Positions 11,031 through 23,900 are shown, numbered from the stretch's first letter. The stretch: DNA of 64,000 nucleotides from Platerodrilus igneus (GCA_036346225.1 JARFIW010000003.1:6049501-6113500), one strand, 5' to 3'. Translations and numbers: made by a program. Notes: generated by a model from the letters alone, not told the origin.

Positions 11031-11189
11031 AGCGAGTGATTTTACAAGTGGAAAACGACAAAAGATGATATTCATTCTGAGCTTGTATTCGTACTGTGGC
11101 AGTAGTGCCTTAGTGTGTTGAATTTTCCCGTCTATTTTCTTTTCTATTTGCGCTATCGTATTCCTTATCTGTGTCCCCTGGTTAACGTT

Positions 11190-11330
11190 GTAGGAAAACA
11201 AGAAGCTCCACTAAATAAATCTGTTATAGAAGAAGATTTAGATCCACAATCCGGTTTGTGTAGACAAGCAACGATATCATTGATATTTCAGTCTTGCCAA
11301 ATGCCATTACACAAAGGATTCATTAATTGA
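11190..11330 (+). pseudogene. Decayed coding-like segment, unidentified
   Basis: The plus frame that ends at 11330 carries KQEAPLNKSVIEEDLDPQ, followed by GLCRQATISLIFQSCQMPLH. Codon composition and amino-acid balance look more coding-like than the surroundings. The upstream part of the frame is hydrophobic and probably not genuine. I recognise no family. It lies inside the 10105-13472 repeat pair and may belong to the same former element as the segment at 12190-12510. Confidence 0.25.
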
Positions 11331-12189
11331 CTTTAAACTATTTAGATGGACAGAAGGTAAACTTAATTATAGTTAATTTGCATGTTCCTTTTGTAAAACG
11401 AAATAATATTGTTTGTAAAATTTATGTAATACTATCACTCCTTCTGGGCGAGCACGCGATATACTACTGTACTCTGTTGTATTGTAATAATTGACGCTCA
11501 ATTATCGTGGTTCTATTTTTATGAATACTTATTATCTGAGTTTTTCTGTTTTCGGATTTAAAAAATAAAAATGGTATAATTTTTTTTAAATTAATTTGGT
11601 AAAAGAATATTATTTTAGTATATTTAAATACTACATCATTAATGATGTCATAGGTTTTATGATAATTTAAATTGTCCCACTGCCTGTTTGTTTGATTATA
11701 CTGTTATAATTTAGAATTTTTTAAGGTGATTGTGTTAATTTAATTACCTTTTCTAAATATAAACAATTCACAATTTAATGTATAAAATCATCGATCGTTG
11801 TTGTGTTTTCTGTCTGAAGTTTCCTGAAAGTATATTGTTTCAGCAACTAAGTTTTAGGTACTAATCTTATGTATTTGTAAGTTTTAATTCTAGTTTCTTT
11901 GTATCTGATGTTATTAAGACTGTTAGCTTAATCTTTAAAGCTCAATTTAATTATAAATTGTTCAAACATGCCTAACCTTACTTTTATGTAGACGTTCTAA
12001 TAGTATTTTCACTTAGGGAACTCTGTCTAATTGACATTTCGGTAGCTTAAATGTTTTCATAACAGTTTCTAATCGCTAATTCTGAAATAAATGTCATAGT
12101 GCTTTTTATAAAAAACGTTTTTACCTTCATTCTTTAAAGCCATATTCACCAACGAAAAACAGATCAACAATTTACTCGTGTATACCTTT

Positions 12190-12510
12190 TACACTAGGAG
12201 AAAGTACCGAACAAATAAATGATACTTTAGATGATATTAAAGAAATACTTCATAACAATGCTGTTTTACCTACTCTATGAGATTTAGAAAGAGTTCAATC
12301 GCGTTTAGTACATACAAAGCAACGTCTTGATCTTTTTGACTTAACAACACATGAGGATTGGCAACATACTAAATCAGATATTCTCTCTGATATATTATAA
12401 TTTGAAGGAATTGTATTGGAAAAGCTACAATTAGATTCTTCACTTGTATATGAACTATCATGCAAATCGCAGAACCTATCATGCATACACAAAAACGTTA
12501 GCTATCTATA
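12190..12510 (+). pseudogene. Decayed coding-like segment with two in-frame stops, unidentified
   Basis: One plus frame runs about 105 codons with a TGA near 12278 and a TAA near 12398. It contains ESTEQINDTLDDIKEILHNN, then after the first stop DLERVQSRLVHTKQRLDLFD, and after the second FEGIVLEKLQLDSSLVYEL. The stretch is helical and charged, with balanced composition typical of real protein. A further frame at 12588-12708 (NVVGEQLFFAALDLLTD) runs into the second direct repeat. I cannot assign a family. Old coding matter of a mobile element or virus-like element is likely. Confidence 0.35.
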
Positions 12511-12677
12511 AATATAATCTAATTATGACTCAAAAATTGGTCTAATTTTTTTCCTAGTACATATATACGATTTAAAAATATCTAGAAATGTCGTCGGCGA
12601 ACAATTATTTTTCGCGGCACTAGATCTGTTGACTGATACTACTTTAGACGTAATATTTCTAGATTCATATTACAATA

Positions 12678-13472
12678 TGTTTTTTAAGTGCTTACAGAAA
12701 ATGCCCAAAATAAATTTTTGAATTAGATTAAGGTTATTATTTCAATGAGTTTTCCTAAAAGATTACCCTCATTCAACTACGGAATTCCAATCGAAATAGA
12801 AATTCAGAGGGCGTTTTCCAAAATGCGCTTTTTAAAATAAAATTTTGCATCGCCTACCTGCATTCGTGATGAAAACTTTTTACGCATATGACTTTTGTGT
12901 TTTATAAATACGCGCTGGAACACCTGATGTATTTAGAAACTTTTTATCCTTGTACTTTTTTTCAGTAGACGGCCAATAGAAAAGAACAAAATGAATTTGA
13001 CGAGTTTTCGCTTTATGAGTAGTTGAACTAAATATCTAACCTGCTTGTTTTTGATAAATTGATTGAGGTTTGATGTTTTGTTTATACTTTAGGACAATTC
13101 TTTTTAGGATCAGTATTAATTATTTGAATACATTATTTACTTATAAAAAACATAAACCTTGAGGCTAGTTATATCGCTTAGTTTACGGTCTCACGGGTGA
13201 AAATCGACTAGAGGCTATACGCATTTTTGCAGAATAATTCATCAACGATAAAACCCATAATGATGGGATTTTAAAAAACATTTTTTGACAACCCAGGGAA
13301 ATTGGGTGCTTCTGGACACTAGATGCAGACCGTTGCAGGTAGATCATTGCAACTATAATCTTAGACTTAGAAGAATTCGTTCTTAATTAGATTGCACAAA
13401 GCCGGTGTAAGGAAGTGTAAAAATTACTGTCCATCCTAAAAGTCGTAAGTTGGTTTTGACTTCTCATAAACA
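12678..13472. repeat. Diverged direct repeat, copy 2 (LTR-like TG...CA ends)
   Basis: Partner of 10105-10767, same orientation. It includes an extra block of roughly 150-200 bases around 13060-13270 that copy 1 lacks. The first 30 bases translate similarly in both copies (LQKMPKINF against LQKMPNINF), so the left end of the repeat may be coding rather than an LTR terminus. Confidence 0.6.
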
Positions 13473-13659
13473 TTAGAACTTATACATTTACTTAAACTTC
13501 GAATAGTTACAAACTTATTTTTTGAAGAAATAATCACGGAAATTCCAATATAATACAAATAAATTAAGTAGGTGTTTATCTTGTCAAGATAACACAGCGG
13601 TTTTAACTAATACCATTAAACTAGCAACATTCAGAAAAGTCTTAATTAATATAGATTAC

Positions 13660-14115
13660 ATGCCTAGTTCAGGATACGAATATAGAGAAACGAACTCGTG
13701 AATTTAATACAGGACCAGCAAAGTGGGCTGCCTACCTAAGTGGGCTTGGAATTATAGAAGTCTAGCAACCCTTAAGTTCAAATGATTGGAAACTGAATGG
13801 TTTTTAACGTAATGAAGCAGTAAATTTCAAATATGAAATGGAACTCAACAAGTTAGGCTTGAGAATCTTTGACTTCTTTCGCAGTATTCTTCAATGCACT
13901 ACATATTGAAATGATCAGCAAAAGATTTGTTAAATAACGCTCTTAACAGCGTTTCACTTGCACTGAAACATGATTTATCCACATTTTATTATAAAGGCTC
14001 GAAAACTTCTTACGCTCACTGTTCATCGGCTAGCAGAGTGGTTGTTGATATCAAATCTGCAAATTATTTCTATTTAAATGCTTTGGGCTTTTTTCTTAGG
14101 GTCGATCACCTCTAG
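13660..14115 (+). pseudogene. Decayed coding-like segment, unidentified
   Basis: Plus-strand frames carry short protein-like blocks: QDTNIEKRTREFNTGPAKWA near 13670-13730, NFKYEMELNKLGLRIFDFF near 13828-13884, and a 62-codon frame 13927-14115 with ALNSVSLALKHDLSTFYYKG. The blocks are in different frames with stops between them. Their order and spacing suggest one protein of over 140 residues that has decayed. I do not recognise it. Confidence 0.3.
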
Positions 14116-14557
14116 TGTAAACATGTCAGTCCAAATGGAGACGCACTTATAACACTCACCGAAATCATACGTAAGCACGAAGGCAAATTTGAGTATACAC
14201 ATGTTTGAGTGAAACAAACTGTGAGAAACGCATTACATATCGATGACTTAGCGCACAAATGTACTAAGTGCGTCAACATATGATATTAAATAATTATAAT
14301 TTAAGGTTTTCCAGCCAAAATAAATTAGAAATACGGAGTTTTAAATCAAAAGTTGCTACTGAACGCTTTAAACACTTATACTGATTTATTGAAGTGGCCT
14401 AACTTAAAACAAAATGCAATTAAAATCCAGATTTGTATTTTGTTAAAAACTACATGTACTTAATACATTTGTGCTACTTGTAAATCAGTGAAACAAACAA
14501 TAACCATGTCTAAATTAATTTTTTTTATATATAAAAAATTTTAAACTCTTAAAATTA
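14116..14557. other. Flank downstream of the transposase pseudogene, nothing recognised
   Basis: AT-rich. I looked for a terminal inverted repeat matching the other side of the transposase pseudogene (17000-17600) and found no convincing pair. Confidence 0.35.
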
Positions 14558-16997
14558 TTATTCAGAATCGAGTTCTTCACTACCATTTAATGTTGCCATA
14601 TCTTTATCCTCGGGAATATCACGTATAAAACTTGCGTAATATTCTGGAATAATTTGTTTGTTTAGCAAAAATAGTAAATCTTTTTTTTTTTGAAACAGAC
14701 AATCTTGATCCATATCTCTTTTTTAAAGTTACTGTTTCCCTATTCTTGTTTCTTCCAGATCTTTTCTTTTTAAACGTCAAATTCTAAGAAGTTTCTATCT
14801 GACAGTGAGTACTTGTGTTGAATCTCTGACGACGTTTGCTTATCGAAACTTAAACTCTTAATGTTGAACCAGTTCACCTTTCCTTATTCACATTACTAGT
14901 GGTGTTGTTTATGGTATCCATAGCAAGAAGTTTCAAATCAAAGAAATCGTTATATTTTAGGTTGTTTACAATGTATGGCCTGGGCTTAATTCGTGCTGTT
15001 GAAATTAGACGGCACCAATCACGGGTTAAGTAAATTTTTTGTGTCGTCTAGCCTTCTCAATAGTTGTGTGCGTTGAGTCGGCCTCTAGATAAGAATGCCC
15101 TGATTCCATAAATTTCATTACAATAGTGTGCAATTTTATTATTCGCTAACATCATTGCTATGGCCACAAATTTGTTACGATTTTGTCCTCCGCGTGTATC
15201 TAAGAATGATGCTACATGGGAAACACTTACGGGTAGAGAAAACATATTTTAAAATGCCTGTTCCGATTTCAATGCTGTCCTTATTGCCGTGGGTCTCGTC
15301 CCATACATAGCAGTGTCCATCCCCATTTCACGCATCATAAATTGTAAAATTATATACTTTAAGCTTATGCTTGTAGTACGTCTGGTTATAACCAGCATGT
15401 GGTACTGACAAAATTGCTTGAAGGTCAAACGATATAAAACGAAAAGTTTTCTTGTTTTCCGTAACAAAACGTTTTTTATCACGTTCTTTCATTGCCATAG
15501 CTTCCTTTTCTCTTTCTTTGTGTTTTCTATAGTCTTCTTCTAGTTCAGTTTTCTCGTTTAATTCATTGTACGCATTACTTTGAAAACATTGGCCCTTAGG
15601 TAAATAAAAGCCCAATGATTGCTTAAATTCGTGAAAAATTTTCTGATATACATACTATGAAACTGGTTGTATTTTATTTTGAAGGCAAAAATCGTCATAG
15701 TATAATCTATACTTGATTGGAATATTTATCAGAAGACAAATAGTATTTTTTCGAATCTCGTCGGCAATAATGCGATTCAACTCTTGGATAACAATTAATG
15801 TGTTGCTTAACTAATGCTTTTGCCTCATCTGGGAGTTCGGAGGCCGGAAGTCTGTTCGTCTATCATGTCGGACAAAGAGTCCTGTATCACTAAAGTCTTT
15901 AGTGCTAGTTTCTACAACTCGATGTGACACTGCAAAAGTTCCACAAAAAAACTGTTGACATACACGTTCGCGTGTGACATTTGCATGTTTCAAAAAGTAA
16001 TGCCTTAAAATAGTGCGATTTTTTGTTTTTGGCGAGTGACGTTTCCTTGCAACTGGTACATTTTGCATTAATGATGTTATATTCATTTTTTGGCGCCGAA
16101 AATCCGTTAACTTATACAACTCTTTCTTTACACAATACTTCTTTGGTATTTGTAGACATTTAAATCGACACTTTCCTATGTTCTTTCCTAGATATATTCT
16201 TGCCATTTCTGTTAACATATTCTTTATCTCTCAATCTTAGGTTTTTATTTATTGTTCTTCTCCAGAGCTGTTTGTTTGTCTTTTTGCTTCTATGCCTGCG
16301 CCTAAATGAATATTTTAATTGTACTTCTTCGAATACTAAAATTGGTTTTTGTTTCATAGACTTTAGTTTTTTCATTGGAATATCATCGTTGGGCTCAGAA
16401 GATTCACTTTCTGCGGACAGCTCGTAGGAACTGGAAGAGTCTGCGTATGGGGAAATTTGCTCCTGAAACAGTTTAGACATTTAGACAGGCTGTGGATGAG
16501 CCAGACACATTCAGCTCGTTTCCAAAAAATGGCTTGATTTCATCTATTTTCACGTTGACTAAATTATTACGAACTAGCAAATCAGCTGCATTTGTGTACA
16601 TCCTTGCAACTGCAGAACCATTTTCTGTAGTTTTAGATACATGAGACACGTTCGCTTCACTCTCCAAAACTGATGAATTTTTATCAATATCGATTTCAGA
16701 AAATTGATTACTATTTTGTAAATCAACCATCTTTTTAATCTCCTCCTTAGCTTTTAAATCACATGACCCAATAAGCTGGTTGGAAATTATATTTATCTTG
16801 GACTTACAAGTATCTGTAATATTTCGAAAAGTCTTAGTATCGCTACTTGCATCTACAGTTAATGAACCTAAAATATTATAATTTTAAGATTTTTACCTAG
16901 AAACAAAGCTTTTTATAAAAGAGCTTCCTATGTGGTTACTAGTATTGCATGCACCATTTGCTAGCAACATAAGAATTTTCTCACTTCTTGATGGCAT
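14558..16997 (-). pseudogene. DNA-transposon transposase of the insect GGQN type, many frameshifts
   Basis: On the minus strand a start MPSRSEKILMLLANG (ATG at 16997) is followed by an acidic Ser-rich segment, a basic block KNLRLRDKEYVNRNGKNI and a Cys-containing region (GKCRFKC, RVCQQFFCGTFAVSHRVV). Then come VKQHINCYPRVESHYCRR, LGFYLPKGQCF, a charged LEEDYRKHKEREKEA helix, FDLQAIL, KLKVYNFTIYD, GHCYVWDETHGN, FLDTRGGQNRNKFVA, SGHSYLEADS and KVNWFNIKSLSF, ending LNGSEELDSE with TAA at 14558. This block order is that of a large family of insect transposase-like proteins with an RNase H-like core. I count at least seven frame breaks, one in an A/T homopolymer at about 14682. A Cys is replaced by Arg in the GGQN motif. 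Sola-type identity is possible but unproven. Confidence 0.75.
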
Positions 16998-18639
16998 TTT
17001 GGAACTTGATTTAACTAAAGAACCTCTGAAAACTTTTTGTACTTAAGAAACTTCCCGTACAACAAAAATATAGAAAATGTAACAACTAAAATATATAAAC
17101 CGTGGCAAAATGTGAACGCATCCTTTACTCTTACTGGATGTATGCTTTGTTTTTTTTCTGTCATGATTTATATTCACTCTTACAAACTGCATGCAGTATT
17201 GTTTCATTACTTAAAAGCGTTCGCAATACTGTTGCGTGTCTGCTTGTAAAAAGCACATTAAGTCTTACATTGTATGCCCCTGTGATTTACATCGTAACTT
17301 TTTACTACTTTTTTGGAGTTGCACTTGCAAATGCGTGGTTAGAAATTCTTATTTGATTAATTATCTTATTACTATTTATAACTTATAATAATGTTTCCTC
17401 CAGTTGTTAGTCGACAACCCTCATTACGTGAATTGGAATTAAAGTTTCTATTCAGTTCTCGCTTTGCATTTATTGCCTCGTGGAATGTTCCAAGATGGGA
17501 GTAATGATAGTAAAAAACTTAACCTACATTCTATATAATACTTGTCTGTTTAATTAAGTCGGCCGTATTTTAAGATTAACACAGTTGTGGGTGGAAAGCG
17601 ATCTTCGTGAAGGAGTGTTGTGATTACTGCAATTTATAACAATAGATAGGCGTTTTGAGTTAGCGCTACAGATGTTTAATGAAGTGTCACAATTTTTATG
17701 CAGCGAACGTGACATCATCTCGTACTACTTCAGAAGCTTCATATTCTATTGACTGTTTCTGAAATCCTCAACCCGCTACTCTTTCTAATCTACCAGAAAA
17801 ATCTTTGGAACTGCGATTTCCAATCAAGGATTACATTGTTAACCCAACACAGACATGCAGACCAAGTAAAACCGCTTATTACAGATTCACCTGTGACAAA
17901 AGTTTGCCAAGTAAATAGAAACATTTCTAGTTTCATTTGTAGCGTCAATAACTGTTGGTTGGTCGGCTGTATATGCGATGAAATTTGAACCAAATTGCTT
18001 GCTCACTGTTGCTTGAAATGCCATTGTTTTTCCAATTTTGCTTCAGGTTATTTCTATTCGTAGACATTCGATGTCTTATATGGCAGGTCACCCCTATTTA
18101 TTGCATCGATTTATTCATAAATTTGGTACTTGAGTTTGAATTGCACGTCTATTTTGTAAAGAAAAAGTTGAATTTCATTTTATGATTTTTGTAAAGTACG
18201 AATTATATGAACAATTTGTTGGGGTTATTGTTTTTTGCCTATTTGATAACTTTGTTTTCGAAGGAACGGAAATATTTCTTTCGTTTAACTTTTGAATAAG
18301 CTCGGTCTAGGATTCTTTCTAGTCTTTCTATTGCAGCAAAGTTCAATACCATGTTTATAAAGCTAGTTTATACTAAGCAGAAAATTAAATAATATTATTA
18401 TTTTCCATGTTCGGTATTTGTAACACGACTCTCCACTTTTATATCGTGCTTACTCATTATGTTTCCTGGGCGTTAAACGAGAGCTTGTGCAGTACCTCAG
18501 ATGTACAGTGTCATAGTAGAATATAGCTACTAAAAGCGCATTTCGTAGTAGAACATCTTGCAATATACTGCATGTACTGTAATTTCGCGTTATATTATAT
18601 TTTTAACCCTTGTCTTTCTCACCGTCATTTGTGCAGCAA
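16998..18639. other. AT-rich stretch, nothing recognised
   Basis: Frames of 60-84 codons on the plus strand at 17037-17356 and 17749-18185 are hydrophobic, overlap each other and show no family motif. No repeat partner was found inside the window. Confidence 0.35.
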
Positions 18640-19960
18640 CCCACGTGAAACTGCTTGATTAATTAACTGATATTCTTTCTTGGGTAGTTTACTATTTATA
18701 TATGGGTACGTCGCACTGCCCCCTCCCAACCCCCGGTACTTCAATTGTGTAGATATTTGAACACTAGGAACCTTACGGCAGGCACTAGCTAACATCCAAA
18801 CACTACAGCTGGTACCATTCAAACAGCTACAAATGACTTAATTTTAATTACCAGGGGAGGGTTTTTTCTCTCTCCGGTTTTCAAATTTCAAACTTTTCCC
18901 ATTAAATAGCACATAGCTAGCACTAACTATCACGTCAGCTCTAAAGCTACGTCCTTCCAATTAACTCCTGTATAATTTAATTATCAGGAATGGTTAGTGC
19001 TAGTGAGATGCTAACCCTCCTTGGAAATCTGGCGACTTTAAACTTTTAACGCTAACAACTGCGCTAGTTACAACTAAACCTGGTAAACATATTCATGTCT
19101 TGTTTTAATGAGCATATTTCTGCCTAACTTAATCCTATATAATGCATCTTTCGAAGGGATAACATCGCTATATCAGAAACGGTAAGACACAACGAAACGT
19201 TGCAGTGTAGATTTGATGATACCGTGTTATTCAAAATTTTATATCAAAGAACTCTTTCTTTTTTCATCTTTTGATATTTTTTGAAATTGCATTGATAGGC
19301 CCTATAAAGAAGAAAGACATTTTTGGTTTCCCTTGTTTAACTTGAGAACGGCATGAGATGGTGTCAATTTTTTGCAACCATTTCAATATACTGCCAAGTA
19401 CGCAACTTTCTTCTTCATTTAACTGACTCTACACCTTTTCGTATCTGATAGACATAGTTTTTGTTGTTTGCACTGTCATTTCTAACTTCTCCACTGTTTT
19501 TCCAATGATAAGGTTTTTAAAAGCCAACTAAGGGATCATATGAAATAACATCTGTCAATTCACGTTCCAAAACTCCTTTTCTTGAACAAAAATAGGAAAC
19601 ATACCTTTTATGCATTTTTGATTTGTTGAAAATATTTATCTTACAGTAATGAATAGTTATGCCGAAGGTAATTAAACAGTGTTAGCTTTAGGGATAGGTT
19701 TCTAGCTAGTACTATCTATTGCTAAAAGTTTGAAGTTATTTGGATATGGGAGGAAGAAGGGCGTCTGCTTAGTCCTTACCAAAAAATTAATAGTAATGTC
19801 AGAGACACTTCAAAAGTGCTAGCTTTATAATTTTGGTGCTAGTTGTAAGCTATCTAGTGTCAAAGGTTAGAAGTTATGTGCCGACGGGGGAAGAGGGCAC
19901 TAGCGTCACACTATCCCCCCCGGTAAACAACGGCACTTGTTTCGTCCTAGTTTTACTTTT
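18640..19960. repeat. Inverted arrays of a roughly 140-bp unit (foldback-like)
   Basis: A unit with GTGCTAGC-like, AAAAGTTTGAA-like and purine-rich GGGAGG-like segments occurs in the minus orientation at about 18750, 18890 and 19040, and in the plus orientation at about 19740 and 19865. Units are diverged; spacing is 125-150 bp. The two arrays face each other across about 600 bp without the unit. The structure resembles a foldback element or an element whose terminal inverted repeats carry internal tandem repeats. Confidence 0.5.
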
Positions 19961-20569
19961 GGGTTTTAGCTTGTCTAGATGTAACATTTCTAACGCTGAA
20001 AAATCTACATCATTGAACATTTGAAGAACACTGTTTATATATAGTCATGTAGCTTGAATCTTCTACAGTATTCGGCAACATTTGAGAATATTTATGAATT
20101 ATTGAATTTCTTTGTCAGCAAGCTTTTTTTCTAATAATATAATAGCGATCGACTTCTGCTGGTACTGTCTCGAGATTTCTACTAAGACAATCTACTTAGC
20201 CATTCCGAAATAACGATATGAAGTTAAAAACCTTTTGACTCTTAAGTAAAGAAAAATTGAGGTGTATTCTAAAATGTCGATTTGCGTATCTGAGGACTAA
20301 GAAGCTATTTGAGAACGCTGCTTTTGAATAACTTTTCTGTAAGATAAATAGTTTCGAACATGCTGCTTCTAAATTACTTACGACTTATTCGGTGCCGCTT
20401 TCGATTTTGAAAGTTTATAATCTACATACTTAGTTGAAACTACATTTGTTGACCTTATTTTAAACTCGTTTAGTGACAGACTTCATCCCTTGTGATACCT
20501 AGCTAATATTAGTTACTTTGACCTACAGCCTGTTAAGGTTTTCAGCGTTCTTGATTTGTGCACTTTTCC
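19961..20569. other. AT-rich stretch, nothing recognised
   Basis: No frame, repeat or RNA-like feature could be supported. Confidence 0.35.
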
Positions 20570-20940
20570 CCGTGCCTAGTCTTAAAATTGATTGATTTGT
20601 TAACAATCCATTCAGTTAACCATTTCCTTCCTATAGCACCACATTTTAAAATTATCTTTTCTCTTCTAGTATCCAGAGTTCCGGTATCAAAGTCTCCAGT
20701 AGCTTTCTCTTATCTTATGCCTATACCCATTATAAATGATTTCCATTTTACTCGAAGACTTTCTCTTTGTGCTATCCTACTTTTTATTTTTTATTCACGA
20801 CGATTATCCGTTGTTTTTAAATCATTTACTGTAGTATTTTCTTCTTTTTATTTTTTTATTTTTCCTATTCGTTATTTTGGTTTTGCCTTTATTAATCTTT
20901 ATTGTGTAATTAAGAGGTAGTTTGCTCATACAATTTCCAA
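20570..20940 (-). pseudogene. LINE reverse-transcriptase C-terminal fragment
   Basis: The minus strand carries FKMWCYRKEM near 20650. That is the FEMWCYRRM motif found at 56480-56510 in the better preserved copy and typical of the C-terminal region of this insect LINE type. Upstream on the same strand are Lys-rich pieces (KTKITNRKNKK, SSKMEIIYNG) in the position of the thumb segment. Stops are frequent. It looks like an old 3' fragment; the copy is too decayed to say whether it is the same subfamily as the others here. Confidence 0.45.
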
Positions 20941-23900
20941 ATTGCTTTTCTGTTCTGCTAAAATTACGTGCCTCCGTGTTTTTAAATATTTAGTTAAATA
21001 TTAGGGTTGCAAAAATAATACCCTGTATAACACTACCTAGATCTTTACTTCTATTCGTTCGGTTTGAATTCTAATCGCTGTTTTTGCTGTTTATATAAAT
21101 TGTGAATTATTTTTGTCATTATAACTTATTTAATATTGTTGATTAGCTATTTAACTTTTTTCTGATTTCAAAGCTAGGTGTGTGTGATATTTGCTACAGC
21201 GGCTAATATTAAAGATGAAATTAAAAAATGCTGAAAAGTTTAGTAGAGTTGCAAAAATAGAAATTAAAATTGGTATGAGGACGAGAAGTCGGATGGTCAT
21301 TGGCAAAAGGAAAGGTTAAAACGTAGTTATAAAAGTAAATTATAAAATTTTAAAATAAAGGGGTAGGTTTAGATAACTTAAATTCAAAGTAAGCGAAGAA
21401 AAGAAGAAAGAATTAATGGAATTATGAAATGTTTTATTTAAGTATAACTGTTTGTGCATATAGGCTGCACTCCCAAAAAGCCACAAACTATCGAATGCAA
21501 TACAAATGTTGACCGTGTTTGTTCGGCAAGAACCCGGGAAAAAAGACGCACGAAGGAGGCTTAAACAATCAAGACATACAAAGGATAGGCGACTGAAATG
21601 CCGCATCAACAGTTAGTGGAATTAACATCAAAGAAGCAGTAGAAGGCGTGCTAAAAGAAAGGAAAACCATGTAAAAATAGATGATGAACACCTCAACTGA
21701 CAATCATACCTAAGAACTAAGAACAGCATTGCGTAAAGTAAAGACACCGAATTGACTCAAAATTCAGATATTATATTAATCATTAAACTGGTCAAATAAT
21801 TGAATAATAATGATGATATTAATGGGGATAACTTGAACTACCATTGTTTTTTTATACACGTCAATTCTATATTTCACTTAATTTGTCTGAAAGGGTAGAT
21901 TTCTATTGCAAAAAAAAAAATTAATACTTGTTTGAATAAAGGATTCAGGACTATTCCGACATGTTTTCTCATGTGCATTTTAGTATACATTAGTAGACAT
22001 ACTGCATTAGTCTAAAAGAACACACAAAAGTAGTATTAAAATTTGTTTTAAAGACATTGTAATGTTAACTAGGTCACAGATAAAATATATATTACATCAT
22101 GCTTAAAGTTAACGAGGTAAGTTGTGACCTTCGGTAAAGTTAAATTAATGAAATAGAGTTCATTTTTGCTGCCAAACGAAATAACTCAATGTATTTCAGC
22201 TGCTACTGAAAGAAGTTAAAATTTTTTTTTTAATCACAACAAAAAAAAATATTCCATAATGCTGTTGTGGTCCACCGTATTGGTTTTTTGATGTAGTGTT
22301 GCGTTTGTTTACAATTCAGCGTTTATGCAGAATACGATATCCTACTTTAAGTTGAATGTACTTTTTCATTACATAGCTCGTAACCTGGGTTAGAAGTTGA
22401 TGTGTTTTACCTGTTTGATTTGTTTGTGTTCCACTATGTGCTTAGGTAATACGCTTAAACTCAGTGTTGAGACTTCATTGTAATTGAATCTAGGTAATTG
22501 GAGTTTTTGTCGCGTTATTAGCTTAATGAATGGTTATTTGAAAATACGGAAACCCAAGAATTATAGCAACCACGAACTTGCAGACACGGTGGAAACTTCG
22601 AACATTTATTGTGAAATCATTTCGTGTGCGTTGTGATTCAGGATAGCACTTGCAAACGTAAGTTATTTCTTAAAAAACATATGACAAAACAGCAGTCCTA
22701 AAACTTTTACTTAAATTGACCTTGGTCGGGCATTTAAAAAACGTTCCAAGAGGAAAATACCTCATAGGTTTTTTGTTTAGCTAATCAATCTCTATTACCT
22801 CCTAAATTTAATGTCTTTGTTACAAACAAAATTATTGTTACTTACCTTATTTTACATTTACAGAATTAAACTCATTCTTTTGAGGATTCTTCACCTGGTT
22901 ATAAATTATTTCCACGCTGGTAAGATTTGTTTTGGCCAGAAAAACCTTGACATATAATCTATTAAAGGTCAGAGTATATCGAACTCTGAACACAAACACC
23001 TGGTAAAAAAATCTCTCGTACAGGAAAAAAATTATTAGGATTATCTTAAATTAGACCTAAATACTCTAATATCTGTTACGTGATACTTACAGAATCTACA
23101 AAACGCTTCTCGTAATTAAAAATCTTCTTATTTGAAAATGATCTCCAAATCGGCTTACAAGTTTTTCCAACAGCAATTATCAAAGTACATTTTTGGTTAA
23201 ATCTTTTTTTCGATTATTTGTTACATCTTTAAATAGCTTTATACTGAAGAATTTTGCCTTTTCTTCGTAATTAATAATTCCATTTTTGTATGTAATTTGC
23301 GTTTAAAAACATCACTTCAATATTCATTGCAACCTCGCAACTATGCTTTACTGCATACTTTTATATAACATTTCTTGATCTACATCGACTGCATCGTACC
23401 AAATTTAATGAATGAATTCCTTTCGAAACGATAAGCGCTTCTTTATATACAAATTGTCTTGTTTCTAGAATTTTACTAGTATAATCTCGAACATTATGAT
23501 GGAAGGGTTCTCGGAATACTCAATTAGCGTATAAAATTTCGACATTTTATTACCTTCTTCTCTGATTCCCGCTACTCGTGACGCTCGCTTTTGTCCTTGT
23601 TTATCATATGCTATTATTGTTGCGTATCGCTTCTCTGCAATAGTGAATGCGAAGATCATAAATTATTTCTTATCAGTTATTCCAGGTACTTTACGATTTA
23701 TTTTTAATGTTCAAGCTGCTTCTTGGAATAAAAATGATTATGTAATGAGTTTATACGAATTTGACGTATTCCTAAATCCCGATGACTCATCTTTTTACAT
23801 TCTACAAAATTCTCTATTTAAAATGAATAGCAATATCCATGTATTAATTAATTTAAACTTTAATTGCTTTTTAATGCAAAAGGGTTTGCGCTTTATAGGA

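Noticed and set aside
10848..11201. 117-codon minus frame
   Set aside because: Longest frame in the area, but composition looks random, with no motif; it overlaps the more plausible plus-strand segment.
23465..23659. 64-codon minus frame (AEKRYATIIAYDKQGQKRA)
   Set aside because: Protein-like in part, but no family, splice signal or neighbour supports it.
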